Made by a program: the position numbers and the translations under genes. A stretch of 6,066 bases of DNA from Pseudomonadota bacterium (GTDB taxonomy: Bacteria > Pseudomonadota > Alphaproteobacteria > Rhizobiales > Tepidamorphaceae), in contig JAEYRQ010000354.1 in the NCBI GenBank assembly GCA_023435545.1, positions 1 to 6,066 of the forward strand. The letters run 5' to 3'. Within the stretch, counting starts at the first letter, position 1; the number at the start of each line of letters is the position of its first letter. The notes under the pieces were generated by a model. The model searched no databases and was not told the origin of the DNA. It worked only from the letters and a program-made list of their open reading frames with translations. This document shows positions 1-5,317 of the stretch, in pieces.

Positions 1-216
1 AACCTGAGCTCTCCCCATTTATTGTGCCAGAACTTTGTATTTCCACCGTCAGGCGTCTGCTGCCGGAGCACCTGGCCGACAGTATTATGATCATATTCCG
101 ATGCAAACTGGTACTGAGGATTGGCAGACCTGTCTGTCATGGGTGGAGAAGGCGACACGACTCCCTTAGGTGAAACCGTCCGGATCAGGTTGCCTGCACG
201 ATCATAGTAGAAAAGC
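1..216 (-). repeat. Direct repeat of Rhs core, copy 1 (pairs with 2199-2414)
   Basis: Bases 1-216 match 2199-2414 at all but four positions (114, 144, 180 and 192). All four fall in third codon positions and are silent (Gln, Pro, Arg, Gly). The repeat is cut by the window start and may be longer. Confidence 0.95.
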
Positions 217-227
217 CGCTGATAAAC
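1..227 (-). pseudogene. Rhs/YD-repeat core fragment, second copy, runs off the window
   Basis: The minus strand encodes YYDRAGNLIRTVSPKGV, EYDHNTVGQVLRQQTPDGG and KFWHNKWGELR, the same 71 residues as positions 50-120 of the fragment at 1862-2560. The likeness begins sharply at base 216; just above, the frame meets a TGA at 230-228, and the upstream DNA is unrelated. No start codon precedes the conserved part; the first in-frame ATG (140) is inside the repeat. It is a 5'-truncated Rhs piece, likely the head of a further orphan module that continues below base 1. Confidence 0.75.
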
Positions 228-303
228 TCAGCACTGTGTGCTACGATTGAAACCGGGACAACAAAAAAATCACTTTAGTTCCTAACCCATCCAACGGTGC
301 TTT

Positions 304-609
304 TTAATATATTCTTTCTATATATGGCTTCTTGGGCTCTTCTGGGAACTTGATTTCCAAATATATCCGAAACGCAATAAAGAAAACAACAAACCCAATC
401 ACGACACCTGCTAGATTTGCCATCATTCTCTTTTTGTTTTGCATCCCGATTGAGATCAGGATTCCCGATTGGACAAGCATCGTCAATATTGAGAGAGCAA
501 GCATTACCATGTCCCCTCCTGACACTCCTTTCAACCGGATCGCGTAAACAGTAGAGTAAGCCAACACTAAAGCCATGTTTACTAAAAACCCCTTGAGATA
601 TGCATACAT
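304..609 (-). CDS. Small three-helix membrane protein, putative immunity (cassette IV), 101 aa
   Basis: The ATG at 609 is preceded by an A-rich stretch (AAAGAAAAATTT). Three hydrophobic segments are visible at about residues 5-24, 33-56 and 65-85, separated by RLKGVSGG and by the basic loop QNKKRM, with a charged tail FPEEPKKPYIERIY. No family is recognised and no catalytic residue is evident. It follows a toxin-like tail by 32 bases, and a truncated duplicate of its first half lies at 869-1051, so I infer an immunity protein of an Rhs tip module. A polytopic inner-membrane immunity protein would fit a toxin that acts on the membrane, such as the possible lipase upstream, but this link is speculative. 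The intact length and the retained ATG contrast with the damaged copy. The gene is followed by 73 bases of noncoding sequence before the next Rhs fragment. Confidence 0.65.
   Translation of the reverse strand: MYAYLKGFLVNMALVLAYSTVYAIRLKGVSGGDMVMLALSILTMLVQSGILISIGMQNKKRMMANLAGVVIGFVVFFIAFRIYLEIKFPEEPKKPYIERIY
476..609 (-). repeat. Direct repeat of membrane-protein gene, copy A (pairs with 903-1033)
   Basis: This is the 5' half of the intact membrane-protein gene. It aligns with 903-1033 with scattered differences and one three-base in-frame gap. Part of the leader (about 619-642 against 1061-1082, sharing CAGCAAAG on the minus strand) also looks related. Confidence 0.85.
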
Positions 610-641
610 AAATTTTTCTTTAAGTTTTGCAATCTTTGCTG

Positions 642-872
642 CTACTTATATGTTGCTCCATAAACGGCACCAGACTTTTTTGTTCCGCCTGAGCTCTGTT
701 TCTGCCCTGATTTGAAAATTGTCTTTACCCTATCAACTATCTGTTGCTGAACAAATGGATTTTTATGAAGGCTATGTCCACCCCAATCACTCAACCATAT
801 ATTCAGACTAGATATTGTATTGAAGCGCGTATTGGATTCAGCTAATCGGAAATCAGGATAGAGCCTTATCAT
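642..872 (-). CDS. C-terminal remnant of a toxin, possibly alpha/beta-hydrolase (lipase) type, 76 aa
   Basis: The frame has an in-frame TAA four codons above the ATG at 872, so only a C-terminal piece is present, butted against the broken membrane-protein copy. The sequence WLSDWGGHSLHKNPFVQQQI (about residues 27-46) followed by VDRVKTIFKSG looks like the last part of a lipase or other alpha/beta-hydrolase, where the catalytic His (here His33 or His36) is followed by a LxxNPxVxxxI helix. This is recognition by pattern and only suggestive. A low-complexity polar tail rich in Ser, Gly and Lys ends the protein. The stop is 32 bases before the ATG of the small membrane protein at 609, the position of a toxin before its immunity gene. 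Without the nucleophile and acid residues it cannot be active. It may be annotated simply as hypothetical. Confidence 0.5.
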   Translation of the reverse strand: MIRLYPDFRLAESNTRFNTISSLNIWLSDWGGHSLHKNPFVQQQIVDRVKTIFKSGQKQSSGGTKKSGAVYGATYK

Positions 873-1051
873 TTCCGAGTTCCGTTATCTGCTATATTTA
901 CCAGCATCGTCAGTATTGAGAGAGCAAACATTACCATGTCCCCTCCTGACACTTTCAACCTGATCGCGTAAATAGTAGAATAAATCAGGACTAGGTCCAG
1001 ATTCAGAAAAAACCCACCGAGATATGCATACAGTGATCTGCAAGAACACAA
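869..1051 (-). pseudogene. Truncated copy of the small three-helix membrane protein
   Basis: About 45 residues of this frame match the N-terminal half of the intact membrane protein at 304-609: YAYL, LVL.YST.YAIRLK, VSGGDMVM and ALSILTMLV are shared. One codon (the Gly of KGVSGG) is missing, an in-frame three-base deletion. The likeness stops after LTMLV, near base 902, where the second helix should continue; nine unrelated codons and a TGA follow. The codon that aligns with the true ATG is CTG here, and the frame has only a TTG at 1051 upstream. It therefore lacks a proper start and about half the protein, and is best read as a relic of a duplicated immunity gene. Its TGA overlaps the next ATG (ATGA at 872-869), which I take to be chance. 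Confidence 0.65.
903..1033 (-). repeat. Direct repeat of membrane-protein gene, copy B (pairs with 476-609)
   Basis: This is the diverged, truncated copy. It is more divergent than the Rhs core repeat and several changes alter amino acids, consistent with an older duplication under little constraint. Confidence 0.85.
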
Positions 1052-1105
1052 GCAATAACGCCTTAGGTTTTCAGCTTTGCTGTTGTGTTCATATACACAA
1101 CGGGG

Positions 1106-1729
1106 TTACGGAATAGGTTTGTCTAAATAAATGATGGCTCTTTGCGGATTCTCAATCCAATACTCCACTTCGAATTTATCCCCTTTCTTAATTTTTCCGG
1201 GAGAATTTCTAATGAACATGGGTGGTAAGTGTTGGGATTTTCGGTAGCAACTACCATCTATCCAAAAAGTAAACTCAATGGAATGGGTACTGTATTTTCC
1301 GGGCTTCTTCGAAAAAAATTTTGATTGATAAGGTGCTCTGCTGATAATACCTGTAGTTGACTTTGTAATTTCTTTATTTAAGAAAACCGGATTCCAACTA
1401 AAAGCAAAAAATTCATCGGGATTATTAGGATTGTAGGCAATTGGAAATATTTCGTCTATGACCGGTGTTGACAACCTCAGTGAAGCTGCATATTTATCTC
1501 TTATGATTGTAGGATTTCCAACACTATCTTTGACCCAATAACTGACATAGACATGAGGTCCATTCTTTGCCATTATTTTAGAAATCTGACAGTAAGATTC
1601 AACCCATGAATCATCCATTTTCTGCGACTTCTTCAAAAATAGATTTACAAACCAAATAGATAACGACAACAAGACAGCCGTAATACCAATAACGAACATT
1701 GCCCTCCACAGTTTCGTCAAGAATGTCAT
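1106..1729 (-). CDS. Membrane-anchored DUF3592-like protein, putative immunity (cassette III), 207 aa
   Basis: A single membrane segment at about residues 10-32 (MFVIGITAVLLSLSIWFVNL region) is followed by KK and then an extracytoplasmic or cytoplasmic domain of about 170 residues. That domain appears to be a duplicated beta unit: HVYVSYWVKDS (59-69) with IFPIAYNPNNPDEFFAF (94-110), and SIEFTFWIDGS (150-160) with KFEVEYWIENPQRAIIYL (185-202). The pattern of a GD.F.V.Y...NP ending resembles DUF3592-type domains. The function of that family is poorly defined. The ATG at 1729 follows the toxin-like tail at 1738-1887 by eight bases, and AGGAAATT precedes it, so I infer an immunity protein for that toxin. 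A membrane anchor would suit protection at the inner membrane or periplasm. The frame is intact and AT-rich, unlike the Rhs piece above it. The stop at 1108-1106 is followed by a short inverted repeat. Confidence 0.7.
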   Translation of the reverse strand: MTFLTKLWRAMFVIGITAVLLSLSIWFVNLFLKKSQKMDDSWVESYCQISKIMAKNGPHVYVSYWVKDSVGNPTIIRDKYAASLRLSTPVIDEIFPIAYNPNNPDEFFAFSWNPVFLNKEITKSTTGIISRAPYQSKFFSKKPGKYSTHSIEFTFWIDGSCYRKSQHLPPMFIRNSPGKIKKGDKFEVEYWIENPQRAIIYLDKPIP

Positions 1730-1737
1730 AATTTCCT

Positions 1738-1887
1738 CTATTTTTCGCCTTGAAAAAGTGGTTGATTAGGGTCGTCCTCACCTACTAGCCTGCCATTTTC
1801 ATATACACCTCGCATTGGGCCAGGTATTACAATACCTATTTTGTTGCGCTTTATCCACGTATTACCAATCACATTGGCCCGTTTCAT
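1738..1887 (-). pseudogene. C-terminal tail of a toxin, out of frame with the Rhs core fragment
   Basis: A 49-codon frame overlaps the end of the Rhs fragment, starting at an ATG at 1887 and reading through WIKRNKIGIVIPGPMRG and EDDPNQPLFQGEK to a TAG at 1740-1738. The stop lies eight bases before the ATG of the next gene, with AGGAAATT between, which is the usual position of a toxin 3' end before its immunity gene. If one T is removed from the run of five at 1892-1888, the Rhs frame passes straight into this tail. It is therefore either the end of the cassette III toxin separated by a one-base frameshift, or a toxin end joined here by recombination. The family is not recognisable from so little sequence. 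Confidence 0.5.
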
Positions 1888-2560
1888 AAAAATCATTGGT
1901 AGTGCTCAAGTCTCCATCCCTGTCGGTTGTGATCTTCTGTAGTTTCAATCTGCCATGATTATGGAAGGCAAAAGAATAACCACCGATGTTATTCCAGCCC
2001 CCGGTCGAGGACCAATTGTACTTCGAAAGATACCGCGCATCCACAGGTGCAGGAGGCCAGGTGGGAAATCCATTATTCAGATGCTGGTCGATCGCCCCGC
2101 CAAACTGGTATATTTCCCCCGTATAATGCAGCGGACCCAGAAACAGGTAGTCGTAGAAAGTATAGCCCTCATAGGAAGCCTGTCTATCCGACTGACTGAA
2201 CCTGAGCTCTCCCCATTTATTGTGCCAGAACTTTGTATTTCCACCGTCAGGCGTCTGCTGCCGGAGCACCTGGCCGACAGTATTATGATCATATTCCGAT
2301 GCAAACTGGTATTGAGGATTGGCAGACCTGTCTGTCATGGGCGGAGAAGGCGACACGACTCCCTTAGGTGAAACCGTTCGGATCAGGTTCCCTGCACGAT
2401 CATAGTAGAAAAGCGTCCACTGGTAATGGCTGATCGTATAGGAATGCTGCATCTGATCATCAACATTCAGCGGATTCAGGCACTGCGTCTCATATTGCAG
2501 CTTCAGTGCTGTTTTACGCTTATCAAACACCAACTGCACCTGATGATTCCATGCATTCAA
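1862..2560 (-). CDS. Rhs/YD-repeat core fragment, truncated at both ends (cassette III)
   Basis: This 232-residue open frame is an inner piece of an Rhs core. It shows the YD-repeat pattern YYDRAGNLIRTVSPKGV (52-68), EYDHNTVGQVLRQQTPDGG (89-107) and FWHNKWGELRFSQ (111-123), then YTGEIYQFGG (146-155). The apparent start is a TTG at 2560 with an in-frame TGA four codons above, so it has no convincing start of its own; the homology simply begins here after the cassette II immunity gene. It holds a different stretch of the core from the one in cassette II. It ends abruptly as FYETGQCDW, at a point where an overlapping frame continues into a toxin-like tail. Residues 50-120 are repeated at 1-216 with only silent differences. 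It is probably a recombination substrate or relic and not an expressed protein. Confidence 0.7.
   Translation of the reverse strand: MNAWNHQVQLVFDKRKTALKLQYETQCLNPLNVDDQMQHSYTISHYQWTLFYYDRAGNLIRTVSPKGVVSPSPPMTDRSANPQYQFASEYDHNTVGQVLRQQTPDGGNTKFWHNKWGELRFSQSDRQASYEGYTFYDYLFLGPLHYTGEIYQFGGAIDQHLNNGFPTWPPAPVDARYLSKYNWSSTGGWNNIGGYSFAFHNHGRLKLQKITTDRDGDLSTTNDFYETGQCDW
2199..2414 (-). repeat. Direct repeat of Rhs core, copy 2 (pairs with 1-216)
   Basis: This copy lies inside the longer Rhs fragment at 1862-2560. Above base 2414 the two copies share nothing, so one breakpoint is at the Leu codon beginning the LFYYDRAGNL motif. Confidence 0.95.
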
Positions 2561-2634
2561 AGTAAAATTTCATAATCTGGCTCTTCAATGCCGACGCTAT
2601 TCCATTATTCACATGAGGGCGAACTAGCATCCTA

Positions 2635-3321
2635 TTAATACTGTTTCTTTAAAAAAATTGAATTATCTAATATTAAGGTGTCATCGCGGACTTTAAGAGC
2701 CTCATCTGCGAAATACGTATATCGAATGAAATGTTCTCTGCTTGGCTCAACCGTTTCATCGTAAATTATTTCCAGGTAATTCGAAAAACGGCTTCTAAAA
2801 ACATATTTAGGGCAATCCAAATACGGTAATCGAAAAATGATGTTCTCCAAATCCATTCGGGGTAATACCAATGTACCTTCCTCCGGGTCAACATAAGAAT
2901 TTGCGCCGTTATTATTCACTTCAATCGCAATTGCATCCCACGTCCTATCGGATTCAACTTTTGTGTCGTCTGAACGAAGCAAAATGGTACGAATATGGAT
3001 ATGCATGTCCGTCGCGCTTAATTCTTCCTTAAACAACTCGAGGTAATATAACTCGTTACATATTGAAGGTTGACTATCGCTAGCAAGCACAATTTCATGA
3101 TTAAATATGTGCCAATTTCCAACTACTCTTATAGTGTCTTTCGCATAGGTTTTAGGGCCTGGAGGCAAAACAAATAAAAAGCGATTGCTTGAGTCTAACT
3201 TCAAAACACTTAAATATTCTTCGTCAATGTAACATCCATAAAATTTGGATTCTTGGCAATAAGTAAGCTTATGAAGCCACGTCTGAATTAGCAAACAAAT
3301 GAATAAAACCTTCATGATCAT
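2635..3321 (-). CDS. Exported putative immunity protein for the metallopeptidase toxin, 228 aa
   Basis: The start at 3321 (or the second ATG at 3315) follows the toxin stop by three bases, the tight coupling expected of a toxin-immunity pair. The N-terminus, MIMKVLFICLLIQTWLHKLT, is a signal peptide: lysine at residue 4, a hydrophobic run to about 16, then YCQES. Cys22 could be a lipid anchor, but the preceding LTY is a poor lipobox, so cleavage by ordinary signal peptidase is also possible. The mature part is rich in alternating hydrophobic strands (FYGCYIDEEYLSVLKL, VVGNWHIFNHEIVLAS), which suggests a beta-rich, lipocalin-like fold common among small secreted Bacteroidota proteins; this is inference. 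No catalytic motif is visible. Export makes sense if the partner protease acts in the periplasm or at the cell surface. Two stops in a row (TAA TAG) end the gene. No named family recognised. Confidence 0.7.
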   Translation of the reverse strand: MIMKVLFICLLIQTWLHKLTYCQESKFYGCYIDEEYLSVLKLDSSNRFLFVLPPGPKTYAKDTIRVVGNWHIFNHEIVLASDSQPSICNELYYLELFKEELSATDMHIHIRTILLRSDDTKVESDRTWDAIAIEVNNNGANSYVDPEEGTLVLPRMDLENIIFRLPYLDCPKYVFRSRFSNYLEIIYDETVEPSREHFIRYTYFADEALKVRDDTLILDNSIFLKKQY

Positions 3322-3324
3322 AGT

Positions 3325-4938
3325 TTAATAATGGCCATAGGGTCGATTCCAAATAATGTTAATCCTTCGCTGCTTTATTTGTTTTTGCAAAGGTTTGAAG
3401 TTGTATTTAAATACCATCTTTAAAGTCTGAGATTTACCCTTTCTGAAATTCTCGTGAAATGTGGGATCGGGTCGCCAATCAGATGCGGAGAGATCCTTAT
3501 ACAAATCTAATTGATTGCGTATGCGTTCAGCTGTATATTTATGTTGAGGTGCAAATGAAATTAAATTGTGAACCATAGCGTTCACAAGTACTCCTTTTCT
3601 TTCGTCAACCTGATCATGAAACATTGGAACGGAACCAAGTCGACGATTTAATTGAAAACCAATTTCACCGTCCATAAATTGGCGACCGTGTTCAATTTCA
3701 TGTGCCAAATTTGCCAGAGCAGAAAAATAATTCTCACCGTCGGCATTTGTGTACTCATTAAAGTTAAGTAGCACCCTATTATTTTCGAAATCAAATTCCG
3801 TCTCTCCGTGCTTACCTATCCCTCTATATACTACCCTATTCCTAACAATATGAAACTCGATTTCGGATTGATCCATTGCTTCCAGTGCTGTCAGGAATTT
3901 TTTCGCTTCCTGTTGATACCTACCCGACTTCGAAGCCGCAGAAAGAATTCCATGAAGACGTTTTACATACTCAACATTTCCGGTAAAATAGTTACCATCA
4001 ATTTCAATATTATATACGGGGTTGTTTCCCACAAACGAATATGTTGATAATCCTGGTTGGATATCGAAAAGAGGATCCTCGCTCCACCACCTTCCGTACA
4101 CCGGATCATACTCTCTCCACAAAAAGCTATAATGCAACCCCGGCCCTTTAATCTCGTCCGGTTGTTCCTGGCCATTGAAGGAGAAGCGCTGGTCCAGTTG
4201 GTTCAGGTTGCGTTTCGGATGAGGGGCTCCGAAGGCATACAGGTTGGTGTAGCTCTTGATGTCCGGATTGCCAGGTGTACTGTGGTTCTCTCCAACTACA
4301 GCGCGTACGTTCCCAAGATGATCCTTCAGCATGAATTCAAAGTCAGGAATTTCCATCCCCGCCTGGTCAAGATTCGGACCCCGGAGAACGGCCACCATGT
4401 ACGTACCATAAACATAACGTTCTTTTATACGAAAGTCAAGTGGATTGATGTAATCATCCTCATACACCGCCAGCACATTGCCTGAAGCGTCCCTCACATA
4501 GTGGATCGCCTTGTCCACCGGCGGCTTGCCTCCCTGGAAGCCCCCCTGTATCCGTTTGCGCACCAGGTTGCCCATGCCATCGTAGAGATAATCCGTATTG
4601 TAATCCGATGTGGTAGCATGGAGCTTGTTATCATGCCGCCACTCCATCGTCATGCCCAGGTAAGTATCCTCTGTTACGTTGCCAGCCAGATCATAGCCGA
4701 AGCGGGTACCGTCCATGCCAAAATTGCTATTCCCGCTGTTATCGACCACCTGCTCCAGTTGGTTGTTATTATTGAAGTAGTGATACCGGAATTCATCTAT
4801 CACCTGAACACCATTGTCATCTCCCCAGCGGGTCGTAGTCTGGATGTTCCCCTTCCGGTCATAGGTAAACTCCTCGTCGTAGGTGCCATAGTGTGACCAG
4901 GTGGCCCCATCCAGCAAATGGTAGTGCGTCCCCTTCAC
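3325..4938 (-). CDS. Orphan Rhs core fragment fused to HEIEH metallopeptidase-type toxin (cassette II)
   Basis: The 537-residue frame opens with a GTG at 4938 and has an in-frame stop only eight codons above, so the Rhs part is a 5'-truncated piece and not a whole gene. Residues 1-270 are YD-repeat core, with FTYDRKGNIQ, FGYDLAGNVTE, YLYDGMGNLVRKR, LKDHLGNVRAV (203-213) and NGQEQPDEIKGPGLHY (255-270). Residues 276-316 carry the end-of-core motif YDPVYGRWWSEDP and NNPVYN. The tip, about 317-537, contains LAHEIEHGRQF with a zinc-binding HExxH motif at 413-417 and DERKG at 445-449, whose Glu446 could be the third ligand; this pattern fits the minimal metallopeptidase domains found in polymorphic toxins (for example M91-like). 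The tip ends three bases before the next ATG. Base composition falls from core to tip (40 of 60 G+C at 4501-4560, 18 of 60 at 3361-3420), as expected for a horizontally exchanged tip. No start signal is evident, so it may be a silent module. Confidence 0.85.
   Translation of the reverse strand: MKGTHYHLLDGATWSHYGTYDEEFTYDRKGNIQTTTRWGDDNGVQVIDEFRYHYFNNNNQLEQVVDNSGNSNFGMDGTRFGYDLAGNVTEDTYLGMTMEWRHDNKLHATTSDYNTDYLYDGMGNLVRKRIQGGFQGGKPPVDKAIHYVRDASGNVLAVYEDDYINPLDFRIKERYVYGTYMVAVLRGPNLDQAGMEIPDFEFMLKDHLGNVRAVVGENHSTPGNPDIKSYTNLYAFGAPHPKRNLNQLDQRFSFNGQEQPDEIKGPGLHYSFLWREYDPVYGRWWSEDPLFDIQPGLSTYSFVGNNPVYNIEIDGNYFTGNVEYVKRLHGILSAASKSGRYQQEAKKFLTALEAMDQSEIEFHIVRNRVVYRGIGKHGETEFDFENNRVLLNFNEYTNADGENYFSALANLAHEIEHGRQFMDGEIGFQLNRRLGSVPMFHDQVDERKGVLVNAMVHNLISFAPQHKYTAERIRNQLDLYKDLSASDWRPDPTFHENFRKGKSQTLKMVFKYNFKPLQKQIKQRRINIIWNRPYGHY
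4130..4160 (-). repeat. End-of-core exact repeat, copy in cassette II (pairs with 6036-6066)
   Basis: Thirty-one bases encoding DEIKGPGLH and part of the next Tyr are identical to the last 31 bases of the window. Nucleotide identity is lost immediately on the toxin side, although the proteins stay similar for about 45 more residues. Confidence 0.9.
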
Positions 4939-4992
4939 ATATGTCCATTCACTAAACTAAAGAGGGCCGTCTGACTTTTTAACCCCCCCCTA

Positions 4993-5283
4993 CTATATTA
5001 TTTCATTTGTCATTAGCGCATCAGAAAAGTATTCTAATTTAACTTCCGACAACTCATTTTTAATAATTAAAGCTATTTCTATACCTTCCTGATCAAGTTC
5101 CTTAATAATTCCTTCATCAGTAAAGCCATTATAATGTTCACTCTCATATTTTGACAACCACTCTTTTAATTTCTGTTTAATTGCCAAACTTAAATTTAAG
5201 TCCTCGGGATCGATATAACCTCCTTGATACTTATCTCTAATACCCGTACCACTTAGTGCAGCATCTATAACTAAATATCTCAT
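4993..5283 (-). CDS. Putative immunity protein for the cassette I toxin, 96 aa
   Basis: The product is a small acidic protein beginning MRYLVIDAALSGTGIRDKYQ, with no signal peptide or membrane segment, so it should stay in the cytoplasm. The middle is rich in charged helix (about residues 32-50, and again 57-78), and it contains EHYNGF and EYFSDA motifs. I do not recognise a named family. Its role is inferred from position: the ATG at 5283 lies 6 bases after the frameshift-corrected stop of the toxin gene (34 bases after the actual stop), with AGGAAAC just upstream as a plausible ribosome site. The frame ends in two consecutive TAG codons followed by a run of eight G. The gene is AT-rich (18 of 60 bases are G or C at 5041-5100) compared with the core next to it. 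A cytoplasmic immunity protein fits a toxin that acts in the cytoplasm. Confidence 0.75.
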   Translation of the reverse strand: MRYLVIDAALSGTGIRDKYQGGYIDPEDLNLSLAIKQKLKEWLSKYESEHYNGFTDEGIIKELDQEGIEIALIIKNELSEVKLEYFSDALMTNEII

Positions 5284-5317
5284 TGTTTCCTATTTAGTAG
5301 GTCTAAAAAATCTATGG

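Noticed and set aside
217..303. Spacer between the small membrane gene and the low-end Rhs fragment, including a short open frame and a five-base palindrome at 230-242
   Set aside because: The frame is too short to judge, the palindrome is trivial, and no regulatory signal is evident.
358..365. TATATTTG on the minus strand, resembling the Bacteroidota -7 promoter element
   Set aside because: It lies inside the membrane-protein gene and does not precede any start at a sensible distance; likely chance.
332..547. Plus-strand frame opposite the small membrane protein
   Set aside because: The minus-strand frame has three clean membrane segments and a duplicated relative; the plus frame has no support.
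1082..1101. Seven-base inverted repeat with a six-base loop just after the DUF3592-like gene
   Set aside because: It is AT-rich and short with no T run following on the minus strand, so I do not call a terminator.
1955..2371. Plus-strand open frame of 138 codons opposite the Rhs fragment
   Set aside because: It is antisense to clear YD-repeat coding sequence, has no recognisable motif, and the same region is conserved for the minus-strand protein (silent changes only).
2523..2630. Minus-strand 35-codon frame across the joint between the cassette II immunity gene and the Rhs fragment
   Set aside because: It overlaps the Rhs frame out of register, has no recognisable motif and is short enough to arise by chance.
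4057..4896. Two long plus-strand open frames opposite the cassette II core
   Set aside because: Long antisense frames are common opposite G+C-rich Rhs coding; the minus strand encodes unmistakable core motifs such as KDHLGNVR.
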